Below are positions 35,439-43,298 of a DNA stretch of 64,000 bases, piece by piece. Below the pieces are notes generated by a model, which was not told where the DNA came from, made no database searches, and saw only the letters and a program-made list of their open reading frames with translations. Source of the stretch: Streptomyces qinzhouensis (GTDB lineage Bacteria; Actinomycetota; Actinomycetes; Streptomycetales; Streptomycetaceae). Location of the stretch: NCBI RefSeq assembly GCF_007856155.1, contig NZ_CP042266.1:1922001-1986000 (forward strand). The letters run 5' to 3'. The position numbers were made by a program, and so were the translations under genes. Within the stretch, counting starts at the first letter, position 1. Each line of letters opens with the position of its first letter.

Positions 35439-36523
35439 CGACCGTGACCCGGCCCGCGCCCGCCCTGGAGAAGCCGGCGGCGGCCGGAAAGAGGCGCCGC
35501 TCCACCACCTGGCTGCTGACCGCGGGCCTGGCGGGCGCCCTGTTCACGGTGGCGCTGGTGTCCGCCGGATACGGCGCGTACGACATTCCCCTCGGCGATG
35601 TCATCGCCTCCGCACAGCACCGGCTCGGCCTGGGCGGCCGGCCGCTGGACCGGGTCGGCGAGAGCGTGCTGTGGAACGTCCGGCTGCCGCGGGTGGTGCT
35701 GGCGCTGCTGGTCGGCGCGTCCCTCGGCTGTGCCGGGGCGCTGATGCAGGGCGTGTTCGGCAATCCGCTGGCCGAGCCCGGCATCATCGGTATCTCGGCG
35801 GGCGCGGCGGTCGGCGCGGTCGCGTCCATCGCCCTGGGGCTGAGCTTCCTCGGCAACTGGACGATCACCGCCTGCGCGTTCACCGCCGGGCTCGCGACCG
35901 TGTTCCTCGTGTACTTCATGTCGCGCTCCGGCGGGCGGACCGAGATCGTGACGCTGATCCTCACCGGGGTGGCCGTCAACGCCTTCGCGGGCGCGCTGAT
36001 CGGGCTCTTCGTCTTCTTCGCCGACAACGCGCAGATCACCCAGATCACGTTCTGGCAGCTCGGTTCGCTCTCCCAGTCGACCTGGCCGAAGGTGCTGGCG
36101 GTGCTGCCGTGCACCCTCCTGGGGTTGCTGGTCGCGCCGTTCTACGCTCGCAAGCTCGATCTGCTGGCGCTCGGTGAACGGCCCGCCCGGCATCTGGGGG
36201 TGGATGTGGAGCGGCTGCGGATCACCCTGATCCTGGTGGTGGCGCTGCTGACGGCCGCCGCGGTCGCCGTCGCCGGGATCATCACCTTCGTCGGGCTGCT
36301 CGTCCCGCATCTGCTGCGGATGGCGAACGGCCCCGGGCACCGGTTCCTCGTCCCCGGCAGCGCGCTCGGCGGGGCGCTGATGCTGGCGGCGGGCGATCTG
36401 GCGGCCCGTACCGTCGCGGAGCCCGCCGAGCTTCCCCTCGGCGTGCTGACCGCGCTCTTCGGCAGCCCGTTCTTCTTCTGGCTGCTCCGCAGGACCCGTC
36501 GCAAGCAGGGTGGTTGGGCATGA
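35435..36523 (+). CDS. hmuU: Haem ABC transporter permease (FecCD family)
   Basis: This permease is 362 residues, with a ~25-residue cytosolic head and about ten hydrophobic helices typical of FecCD permeases. Recognisable motifs are LWNVRLPRVVLALLVGASLGCAG, GNPLAEPGIIGISAGAAVGA, and the EAA-like loop GERPARHLGVDVERLR. It moves haem through the membrane with HmuV energy. Both ends overlap neighbours: ATGA with hmuT at the 5' end and ATGA with the ATPase at the 3' end. Confidence 0.93.
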   Translation: MTTVTRPAPALEKPAAAGKRRRSTTWLLTAGLAGALFTVALVSAGYGAYDIPLGDVIASAQHRLGLGGRPLDRVGESVLWNVRLPRVVLALLVGASLGCAGALMQGVFGNPLAEPGIIGISAGAAVGAVASIALGLSFLGNWTITACAFTAGLATVFLVYFMSRSGGRTEIVTLILTGVAVNAFAGALIGLFVFFADNAQITQITFWQLGSLSQSTWPKVLAVLPCTLLGLLVAPFYARKLDLLALGERPARHLGVDVERLRITLILVVALLTAAAVAVAGIITFVGLLVPHLLRMANGPGHRFLVPGSALGGALMLAAGDLAARTVAEPAELPLGVLTALFGSPFFFWLLRRTRRKQGGWA

Positions 36524-37413
36524 GGTTCTCCGTACGCGAAAGGCGGCTCCCGGCCCGGCCCGAGCCGGGCACCGTCCTCGCCGAAGCGAGCGGGGTAGGG
36601 ATCCGGCTCGGCGGCCGTGAGGTGCTCAAGGGCGCCGATCTGACGGCCCACTCGGGCGAGGTGCTGACCCTGGTGGGCCCCAACGGCGCGGGCAAGTCGA
36701 CGCTGTTCGCCGCGCTGGCCGCGGATCTCGCGCCCGACACGGGCACGGTCCTGATCGCGGGCCGCCCCGCCGGGTCCTGGACCCCGCGCGAACTGGCCCT
36801 GCACCGGGCCGTACTCCCCCAGTCGTCGGCCCTGTCGTTCCCGTTCCCGGTGGTGGAGGTGGTCCGGATGGGCCGCGCGCCGTGGGCCGGGACGGCCCGG
36901 GAGGACGAGGACGACGCGGCGGTCGCGGAGGCGATGCGGGCCACGGATACCGAGGAGTTCGCCGACCGGCCGTTCTCCGACCTCTCGGGCGGTGAACGCG
37001 CCCGGGTCGCCCTCGCCCGCGTCCTGGCCCAGCGAACCCCACTCCTCCTCCTGGACGAACCCACCGCCGCGCTGGATCTGCGCCATCAGGAGCTGGTCCT
37101 GCGGATCTGCCGGGACCGGGCGGCGGCGGGCGACGCGGTGGTCGTCGTCCTGCACGATCTGAGCCTGGCGGCGGCCTACGCGGACCGGATCGCGATCCTC
37201 AGCACCGGCCGCATCGAGTCGGCGGGCCCCCCGCGCGAGGTACTGGAGGCGGAGCTGCTGACGCGGGTCTACCGCCGGCCCGTGGAGGTCTTCCCCCACC
37301 CACGCACGGGCGTCCCGGTGGTCCTCCCGGACCGGGGACTGCCGTCTGAACCGGCCACCGTATACGCCCCGTTCCCACGGCACCGAGCTGCACCGGTAAT
37401 TGATCGCCTTTAG
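36520..37413 (+). CDS. hmuV: Haem ABC transporter ATP-binding protein
   Basis: The ATPase is 297 residues from ATG 36520, within the ATGA overlap; a TTG six bases earlier is less likely. Walker A is GPNGAGKST (~52), the Q-loop is VLPQSSAL, the signature is DLSGGERARVALAR, Walker B is LLLLDEPTAALD and the H-loop is VLHDLSLA. About 25 extra residues at each end carry no motif. It completes the HmuTUV importer. No gene follows closely on the operon. Confidence 0.93.
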   Translation: MRFSVRERRLPARPEPGTVLAEASGVGIRLGGREVLKGADLTAHSGEVLTLVGPNGAGKSTLFAALAADLAPDTGTVLIAGRPAGSWTPRELALHRAVLPQSSALSFPFPVVEVVRMGRAPWAGTAREDEDDAAVAEAMRATDTEEFADRPFSDLSGGERARVALARVLAQRTPLLLLDEPTAALDLRHQELVLRICRDRAAAGDAVVVVLHDLSLAAAYADRIAILSTGRIESAGPPREVLEAELLTRVYRRPVEVFPHPRTGVPVVLPDRGLPSEPATVYAPFPRHRAAPVIDRL

Positions 37414-37453
37414 GATCGACCGGCCGCAGAACGCCAACGGGTGGGGGAAGCTG

Positions 37454-37999
37454 ATGTCCGGTCAGGTCGCTGCTGTAAGCCGTGACGAGACGTACACGTT
37501 CAGCAAGACCAATCGCGATTCCATCACGTTGCTCGCGGGACTCGGCGTGGAGGGGGATGTTCACGCGGGCAAGACGATCCGCCACCAGTTCCGCATGACC
37601 TACGAGCCGGAGCTGCCCAATCTGCGCCAGGTCCACCTGATGCACGAGGAGCTCTTTGGCGAGCTCGCCCTCAAAGGCTTCGAGGTCTCTGCGGGGCAGC
37701 TCGGCGAGAACATCACCACACGCAGGGTGGATCTGCTGGGCCTTCCCACCGGCGCTCTGCTCCATCTCGGAGAGCAGGCGGTGCTCGAGGTGACGGGACT
37801 GCGCAACCCGTGCTCGAAGATCAACGACTTCCGCAAGGGGCTCCTTGGCGAGGTCTTCGCCATGGACTCCGTATCCGGTGAGTTCACCTTCAAGTCGGGT
37901 GTCATGGCCGTGGTCCGCCGTGGCGGGATCGTCCGCCCCGGTGATTCCGTCCAGGTCGAGAACCCGCCCCTGCCCCACCACCCGCTGGAGCGGGTCTGA
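37454..37999 (+). CDS. MOSC-domain protein
   Basis: This 181-residue cytosolic protein starts at ATG 37454. MOSC domains bind a sulfur carrier or the molybdenum cofactor through a conserved Cys. Here it is seen in TGLRNPCSKINDF (~119), preceded by SAGQLGENITTRRVDLLGLP. The family (YiiM/YuaD type) includes N-hydroxylated-compound reductases and MoCo sulfurases. The exact substrate is unknown. No molybdopterin genes are adjacent. The upstream spacer (37414-37453) carries TTGATC and TAGGAT, a possible promoter. Confidence 0.85.
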   Translation: MSGQVAAVSRDETYTFSKTNRDSITLLAGLGVEGDVHAGKTIRHQFRMTYEPELPNLRQVHLMHEELFGELALKGFEVSAGQLGENITTRRVDLLGLPTGALLHLGEQAVLEVTGLRNPCSKINDFRKGLLGEVFAMDSVSGEFTFKSGVMAVVRRGGIVRPGDSVQVENPPLPHHPLERV

Positions 38000-38084
38000 G
38001 CCGTTTCCGGTCCGCGGGGCTCGCTGGGCGGTACCGGCGCCGGACGTCCCAGGACAGTTCGTGTTCGCGTGTTCGTGCCTGCCC

Positions 38085-38300
38085 TCATGGGAGCAGGTCC
38101 GGTCCAGGGAGCAGTTCGTCGGGTACGGGACCGGGCGGGAAGGCGGTGGCGTGGCGGGGGCAGGCGTACTGGACGATTCCCGGGCCGCTCGCCTGCTCGA
38201 TGTAGCCGACTTCGACGGCGGCGGGTGAGGTACGTCCGCAGACGACGCAGGGTCCGCCGGACGGTGGCGGTACGGGGATGGTGAGGCTGTCGCGGGTCAT
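38085..38300 (-). CDS. Small Cys/His zinc-ribbon-like protein
   Basis: This 71-residue protein carries CVVC near residue 18 and CPRH near residue 48, a CxxC...CxxH set that could bind zinc. It begins at ATG 38300, which overlaps the stop of the upstream gene by one base (TGATG), so the two are translationally coupled. Family and function are not recognised. Confidence 0.65.
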   Translation of the reverse strand: MTRDSLTIPVPPPSGGPCVVCGRTSPAAVEVGYIEQASGPGIVQYACPRHATAFPPGPVPDELLPGPDLLP

Positions 38301-39019
38301 CACGGCACCACACATACGGCCCTGATGGCGTCCCGCGCCGCCGTCTCCACGGCCATCGGGTCGGCCCCGGCGGCGATCCGCCGGAACGCCTCACCCCGCC
38401 AGCCGCGCGGTAGCCGCGTGAGGCGTTGTACGAGTTCGGGCGCGTCGATCGTCCGGAAGTCGGCGTACTCCGGCCCGGGCGGCGCCTCCCCCTTGACGGC
38501 ATACACGCTCGCCTCCGCCAGCACCTCCGCGAGGGTGCGCCGCTCCGGATCCCGGGTACGGGCCGCGTGGTGCAGCTCCCGCAGCACGGCAGCCCGCCAG
38601 GCCACGGGCAGCTTCCCGAACTGCCGCAGCAGCTCGACCGCGAGCAGGGCGTGCCGGGTCCGGGCCGGATCGGCCTCGGGCCAGCGCCCGCCCCCCTGCG
38701 GGTCGCACATCGCGGCGAAGTAGGCCACATCCATGGCAAGGCCGGTGATCCGCGCCCCGTACTCCTCCACATCTACCTTGACGGGCCACGCCCGCCGGAT
38801 CGCCCGCCCGTCCGCGACCGCCCAGTACAGGGCGGCCCGGGAGTGCGTGGGCAGCGACTCCCAGACCCCGGCCCCCTTGAGCACGTCCCACACCAGCGGC
38901 CCCACATCCCCGGCCAGCCCGGCCACCACCGGCCACTCCCGCACCCGCCAGCACGCCAGCACATCCAGCGCGTGCCGCAGGCTGTCCAGCCCGAGCCCGG
39001 GGTCTTCTTCCTTGTTCAC
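38300..39019 (-). CDS. Unknown cytosolic helical protein
   Basis: The product has 239 residues and is predicted soluble and mostly helical. No domain is recognised. Stretches such as WPVVAGLAGDVGPLVWDVL and RLTRLPRGWRGEAFRRIAAG recur in Streptomyces proteins I cannot name. It is first in a two-gene operon with the zinc-ribbon-like protein and diverges from a TPR regulator across ~138 bp that contains a GAGATC...GATCTC dyad. Such gene pairs beside XRE/TPR regulators are often accessory in Streptomyces. Confidence 0.65.
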   Translation of the reverse strand: MNKEEDPGLGLDSLRHALDVLACWRVREWPVVAGLAGDVGPLVWDVLKGAGVWESLPTHSRAALYWAVADGRAIRRAWPVKVDVEEYGARITGLAMDVAYFAAMCDPQGGGRWPEADPARTRHALLAVELLRQFGKLPVAWRAAVLRELHHAARTRDPERRTLAEVLAEASVYAVKGEAPPGPEYADFRTIDAPELVQRLTRLPRGWRGEAFRRIAAGADPMAVETAARDAIRAVCVVP

Positions 39020-39044
39020 GAGTCGGCTCTCTCACGAGGGTGGT

Positions 39045-39059
39045 GAGATCGGCGATCTC
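39045..39059. promoter_or_regulatory. Dyad in divergent spacer
   Basis: GAGATC and GATCTC flank GGC, 26 bases upstream of the 38300-39019 gene and ~100 bases from the TPR regulator start. It is a candidate operator. Confidence 0.35.
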
Positions 39060-39157
39060 TCCTACCTCTAAGCAACCGCGTGGCTACGCTGAGCGGAAGC
39101 GCGACTGCGCGAGCGGTACTTGAATACCTTGAGAATGCGTCAGCAGAGGTCAGGGTT

Positions 39158-40516
39158 ATGGGAAAGCGTGAATCGAACGCGGGCCTGGCACGGCTACTCC
39201 TGGAAACGGGCTGGACATACGCCCAGCTCGCACGGAGCACCAACAGGATCGGCACGGAGCTGAACACCCCGCTCCGTTACGACGAGTCGTCCGTGAACCA
39301 TTGGATCGGCGGGACTGTGCCCAGGGAGACCGCCCGGCGGTGCATCGTAGAAGCCTTGTCCAGACGGCTCGACCGGTGTGTTACATACGCCGAAGCCGGC
39401 TTCCCCCCGCCCAAAAATGGGCAGCCGAATACCGAGGGCGACTTGGTGGAAGGGCTGATCGAATTGGGCAGAAATGACATGGACCCATCACGACGGGGTG
39501 TCCTCGGGGTGGGCCTGTTCTCCGTCGCACTGACCGTTCCTGGCTGGCAGGACGTCGTCGCGCGGGCGGAAGCGCTCAACACGGGCAAGGCGACACGTAT
39601 CGGCATGCCCGACGTGGAGATGGTCCGCACCATGACCGACATGGTCTCGGAGCTGGACGACCAGTACGGAGGACGGCACGCCCGACCGCTCGCAGCTACC
39701 ATCCTCGTCAACACCGTGGCCGACGGACTTCGCTCGGACGCACACCCCGAGGTACACAAAGCCATGATGGGCGCGGCATCGGACCTCTGCTATCTGACCG
39801 GGTACATGGCCGTCGACGAGGGATTGCACGGCCTGGCCCAGCGCTATTACCTCAAGGCCCTGGAACTCGCGGGTGGAGCAGGCGACCATCTGACGTACTG
39901 CACGACCCTCCGCGGGATGAGTGTTCAGGCCGCAGGACTGGGGCATGGAGCGAGGGCACTGAACCTGGCCGATGCGGCAGCAGCGGCCTCCCCGGCCGCC
40001 GGGCCCCGGATGCGAGCCTTCCTCGTGGGCCAACAGGCGCATGCTGCCGCGATGACGGGCGATAAGACGAGAGCCCTGCGTGAGATGCGAGAAGCGGAGG
40101 CAGCGCTGGAACGCGCCGACAGCCGGATCGCGGTCACCGGCCGGTACGACTCCGCCGCGCTGCATTTCCACATCTCGGAGATGCGCTACGCACTCGGCGA
40201 CGTAGCCGGCTCCATCGATTCCATGACCCGTTCCAACCAGCTCAGGTTCGCTGTGTACCGGCGCTCACGCGTGCGACACAACGGTCTGCTCGCGGAACGG
40301 CAGTTCCAGCTCGGCCACCTCGAAGCCGCCTGCCAGAGCTGGAAGGCCGCCCTGAGCGAATACCCCCTCGTCCAGTCCGGCCGCGTCGACGACGGCATGC
40401 GCAGCATGGTCCGGCTCACCCGGCCGCACCTCGGCAACGCCCATGTCCGCGCCCTGCACGACCAGGCCCGGGCCACGCTCCCCCACACCATGTTCACCCG
40501 GGTCCCGCGCGGCTGA
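39158..40516 (+). CDS. TPR-type transcriptional regulator with N-terminal HTH-like region
   Basis: This cytosolic protein has 452 residues from ATG 39158 (AGGG and AGAGG upstream; the frame is open to 39080). The first ~100 residues resemble an XRE-like helix-turn-helix (LARLLLETGWTYAQLARS, then YDESSVNHWIGGTVPR). The remaining ~300 residues are helical TPR-like repeats with LAQRYYLKALELAGGAGD and MRAFLVGQQAHAAAMTGDKT. The layout is common among Streptomyces developmental or peptide-responsive regulators. Ligand and targets are unknown. A small membrane-protein gene follows 41 bp later. Confidence 0.8.
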   Translation: MGKRESNAGLARLLLETGWTYAQLARSTNRIGTELNTPLRYDESSVNHWIGGTVPRETARRCIVEALSRRLDRCVTYAEAGFPPPKNGQPNTEGDLVEGLIELGRNDMDPSRRGVLGVGLFSVALTVPGWQDVVARAEALNTGKATRIGMPDVEMVRTMTDMVSELDDQYGGRHARPLAATILVNTVADGLRSDAHPEVHKAMMGAASDLCYLTGYMAVDEGLHGLAQRYYLKALELAGGAGDHLTYCTTLRGMSVQAAGLGHGARALNLADAAAAASPAAGPRMRAFLVGQQAHAAAMTGDKTRALREMREAEAALERADSRIAVTGRYDSAALHFHISEMRYALGDVAGSIDSMTRSNQLRFAVYRRSRVRHNGLLAERQFQLGHLEAACQSWKAALSEYPLVQSGRVDDGMRSMVRLTRPHLGNAHVRALHDQARATLPHTMFTRVPRG

Positions 40517-40557
40517 GCTTGCTGACAGACGACGACGAAGATCAGCACACTGAGCAC

Positions 40558-40845
40558 ATGCGCTATGACACGAGAGCCCGGAGAGCCGGGCTCAAGGGCG
40601 TGAAGGCCCTCATCTGGCCGGCCATTTTCGTCGCCTCACCGGTGTTGCTGATAGCCGGAGCACCGATCCGCAGCCGCTACCTCCGCTACATCTACCGCGA
40701 TGAGGCCCCGCAGATTGTCGACAAGGAGCACGGCCGGGTCAGCGCCCACTACTTCGTGGTCGCTCACCCTCTTCTCGAATGGCTCTGCCGGCCCACAGAA
40801 GCACTCGCCCACCTCATCAAACGCCGAAGTCGAACGAGAAACTGA
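40558..40845 (+). CDS. Small single-helix membrane protein
   Basis: The product is 95 residues from ATG 40558; an in-frame TTG at 40519 is the other option and neither has a strong ribosome site. One hydrophobic segment (~22-40, ALIWPAIFVASPVLLIAGAP) is flanked by basic residues. The C-terminus is basic. It is probably co-transcribed with the TPR regulator. No family is recognised. Confidence 0.5.
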   Translation: MRYDTRARRAGLKGVKALIWPAIFVASPVLLIAGAPIRSRYLRYIYRDEAPQIVDKEHGRVSAHYFVVAHPLLEWLCRPTEALAHLIKRRSRTRN

Positions 40846-40945
40846 GTGCCTTTCGTTTCATGATCATGCGATGGGTGCGGCATGAGCGCGTTCGAGGCGG
40901 TCACCAGGCCGCCCGGGCCGGGCGCGACTGAGACACCACCTGTCC

Positions 40946-40992
40946 GATCCGGCCGAGGAAGCGGACACCGAACCGCAGACCTCGGCCGGATC
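40946..40992. terminator. Hairpin in the 40.9-41.1 kb spacer
   Basis: Perfect 13-base arms (gatccggccgagg at 40946-40958, its complement at 40980-40992) enclose a 21-base loop. It lies between the small membrane protein and a convergent secreted-protein gene. The rest of this 230-bp spacer shows no convincing gene. Confidence 0.5.
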
Positions 40993-41075
40993 GCCGGCAG
41001 CGCGGATGACCCCTTCGGACGAGATCTCCTCGTCATGGACTCAACGAACGGGCCCGGCAGTTTCTTGCCGCCCGG

Positions 41076-41507
41076 CTAGAAGGTGCGGGTCGTTGCCCAC
41101 GAAGCCTGATTCCACGGGCGGCTCAGGTCGACGGTGATACCGGAGAGCCGTCTGTCGAAGCCCAGCTGGCCGGTGTACCGGCCTCTGGATCCATTCGACC
41201 AGCGCAGGATGAAGTTGATGGACGTGCCGTCCACCACCGCGCCGTTCTCGATCGTTCCGGTGGTGCCGCCGGAGGATCCGCTGCCCCAGAGCCGCCCGTC
41301 ACCGTCCTGACCCAAATTGACCGTGGTCATGTGTCCGTTGCTCTGGTGGATCTGCCAGACACCAGCGGCCCAGAAGCCGGGCGCGAGGGCGATCGCACCC
41401 GGTGCGGCCGAGGGTGCGGCGGGTGCGGCCTGGGCCGCGGGGGCGAGGGCGAGTCCGCTGATGGCCAGGGCCAGGGCAAGCCCGGCCGTGGCGAGTTTGG
41501 TGCGCAT
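41076..41507 (-). CDS. Small secreted protein
   Basis: The product is 143 residues with a clear signal peptide (MRTKLATAGLALALAISG, cleavage near AAQA). ATG 41507 has GAAGGGA upstream; the frame is open to 41780. The mature ~110 residues are Gly/Ser/Trp-rich, with VWQIHQSNGHMTTVNLGQDG and GQLGFDRRLSGITVDLSRPW. This looks like a beta-sandwich, lipocalin- or lectin-like fold, and no enzyme motif is seen. It is exported and function is unknown. Confidence 0.75.
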   Translation of the reverse strand: MRTKLATAGLALALAISGLALAPAAQAAPAAPSAAPGAIALAPGFWAAGVWQIHQSNGHMTTVNLGQDGDGRLWGSGSSGGTTGTIENGAVVDGTSINFILRWSNGSRGRYTGQLGFDRRLSGITVDLSRPWNQASWATTRTF

Positions 41508-41744
41508 GGGTGATCCCTTCGTCGACTCTTTCCAGGTCGGAAGAACTGTTCCCACACGTGCAAGAGACCCGAGAGCGATAAGGAGAGTCGGGTCGAAGCG
41601 AGTATCTCCGCGCTCAAGGCACGTGGCGACGCTCCTTCCGGCCAAAGGCCGACCGTCCCCCACGGCGGTTGCCACAGCCACAGCTCGGCATCGACGCCGG
41701 AACCGGCTCCGCTTCCGGCCGACCAGCCGACTGCGCCGACCGCT

Positions 41745-41771
41745 GCTCGTGCCGGTTCGACCGGCACGAGC
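41745..41771 (-). terminator. Terminator of RidA-family gene
   Basis: Twelve-base arms (41745-41756, 41760-41771) with a TCG loop lie directly after the RidA stop. Confidence 0.75.
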
Positions 41772-41781
41772 GGCAGGCACG

Positions 41782-42183
41782 TTACTCGACGGCGGTTCCC
41801 TCCAGTTCGACCAGCTGGCCGGGGATCGCCAGTCGGGTCACCCCGAGCATGGTCGTGGTCGGCGCCACCCGCGCGGCGCCCAGACGCGACGTCAGCCCGC
41901 CGTAGTGCTGGAAGAGGAGGTCGACATCCGTCGTGTAGACATTGAGCCGGACCAGGTTCGCGAGGGACATGCCCGCCTCATGGAGCACCGCCTCCAGATT
42001 GTCGAGACTCAGTGCCAGCTGGGCCGCCATATCGCCCTCGTGCCGGGGCTTGCCGTCGCTGTCCATCGCGGTCTGCCCCGAGCAGTACAGCGTGCGGGTC
42101 TCCCCCGAGACGATCTCGCCCTGGTTGAATCCCAGATCCAGCGACCAGGTCACCGGGTTGACCGCCGTTCGTACCAATGCCAC
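41782..42183 (-). CDS. RidA/YjgF-family protein
   Basis: This cytosolic protein is 133 residues from GTG 42183, with GGAG five bases upstream. RidA proteins hydrolyse reactive enamine/imine intermediates, or act in other imine deaminations, as trimers. The family features are visible: LYCSGQTAMDSDGKP, MAAQLALSLDNLEAVLHEAG, VRLNVYTTDVD and MLGVTRLAIPGQLVELEGTA. The usual catalytic Arg seen in RidA itself is not obvious, so it may belong to a sub-family. It diverges from a WYL regulator that may control it. Confidence 0.87.
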   Translation of the reverse strand: MALVRTAVNPVTWSLDLGFNQGEIVSGETRTLYCSGQTAMDSDGKPRHEGDMAAQLALSLDNLEAVLHEAGMSLANLVRLNVYTTDVDLLFQHYGGLTSRLGAARVAPTTTMLGVTRLAIPGQLVELEGTAVE

Positions 42184-42293
42184 AGGAGCTCCATTCTTAT
42201 CGACGGGGGTCCCCGTCTCCTGACCTCGTGGTGAGAGCCTCCCAACCGAAGTACGACATCCTGTGTCACGTATTCCAAGCGGGGGGTTTTCCG

Positions 42294-43292
42294 ATGCGCG
42301 CCGACCGGCTGGTCTCGCTGGTACTGCTGCTCCGTCAGCGCGGCCGGCTGTCCGCGGCCACGCTCGCCCGCGAGCTGGAGGTGTCCACCCGTACCGTGCT
42401 GCGGGACATCGAGGCACTGTCCGCCGCCGGTGTCCCGGTCTACGCCGAGCGCGGGCGGCTCGGCGGGTTCGCGCTGCTGCCCGGTTTTCAGACGGAGCTC
42501 ACCGGGCTGAACCATGACGAGGCGCTCGCCCTGCTGGTCGCCGGGTCACGGCGTGGCGCGCAGGTGTTCGGCCTGGGGTCGGCGCTCGCTTCGGCCGTGC
42601 TCAAGGTGGTGGACGCGCTGCCCGAGGGGCATCGGGACACCGCGGCCGATGCCGCGCGGCGGCTGCTCATCGACCCGGACACCGATCTCCTCTCGCGCGG
42701 TACGGCCGCCGAGGAGTTGCCCGACACCGTGGCGGGCGAGGTGCGGCGCGCGGTGTTCGCCGGACACCGGCTGCGGATTCACTACGCGGCCCTGGACCAA
42801 CCCCCGAAATGGCGCACCGTGGATCCGATCGGCCTGGTCACCGTGCGCGGCCAGGGCTACTTGCTGGCGAAGCGGTCCGGCGCGGACCGCACCTACCGGC
42901 TGGCCCGGGTGCTGGCCGCCGAGGAGCTCGACGAACCCGCGCGGCGGCCGGAACGGGTCGATCTGGACCGGGCCTGGCAGGAGCGCAGCGCGCGGTTCCG
43001 GACCGGTGGCGACCAGATCGCCGTACTGGTCGGGCTGAACCCGGAACGGCGCGAGGAGTTGGTGGGCACGGCACTCGTCGTGCTCGCCGAGGAGACCGAC
43101 CCGGACGGGCGGCTGCGGATGGAGGTGACCTTCCAGGACGCGCGGCACGCCGAATGGGCGCTGTGGCAGCTCGCGCCGGAAGCGGAAGCCCTCGCCCCGC
43201 GGTGGCTGCGCGCCTCACTGCTCAACCGTGCCGCCGCGATGGCCACCCGCTACGGGGCAGCGTCCGGGGACGGCCACCGCCGTCCCCGGTGA
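42294..43292 (+). CDS. YafY/WYL-domain transcriptional regulator
   Basis: The regulator is 332 residues from ATG 42294, with a GGGGGG run upstream. It has an N-terminal DeoR-type winged helix (ADRLVSLVLLLRQRGRLSAA, then STRTVLRDIEALSAAGVPVY). The WYL domain follows (~150-210, HYAALDQPPKWRTVDPIGLVT), which has VDPIGLV in place of a strict WYL triad, as is common. WYL domains sense nucleic-acid or small ligands. The C-terminal WCX-like region ends the protein. Divergent placement suggests the RidA gene as target. Confidence 0.88.
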   Translation: MRADRLVSLVLLLRQRGRLSAATLARELEVSTRTVLRDIEALSAAGVPVYAERGRLGGFALLPGFQTELTGLNHDEALALLVAGSRRGAQVFGLGSALASAVLKVVDALPEGHRDTAADAARRLLIDPDTDLLSRGTAAEELPDTVAGEVRRAVFAGHRLRIHYAALDQPPKWRTVDPIGLVTVRGQGYLLAKRSGADRTYRLARVLAAEELDEPARRPERVDLDRAWQERSARFRTGGDQIAVLVGLNPERREELVGTALVVLAEETDPDGRLRMEVTFQDARHAEWALWQLAPEAEALAPRWLRASLLNRAAAMATRYGAASGDGHRRPR

Positions 43293-43298
43293 TGGGTG

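Noticed and set aside
40882..41079. A 65-codon plus-strand frame in the 40.9-41.1 kb spacer
   Set aside because: It overlaps the hairpin and the end of the secreted-protein gene and has no domain or clear ribosome site.
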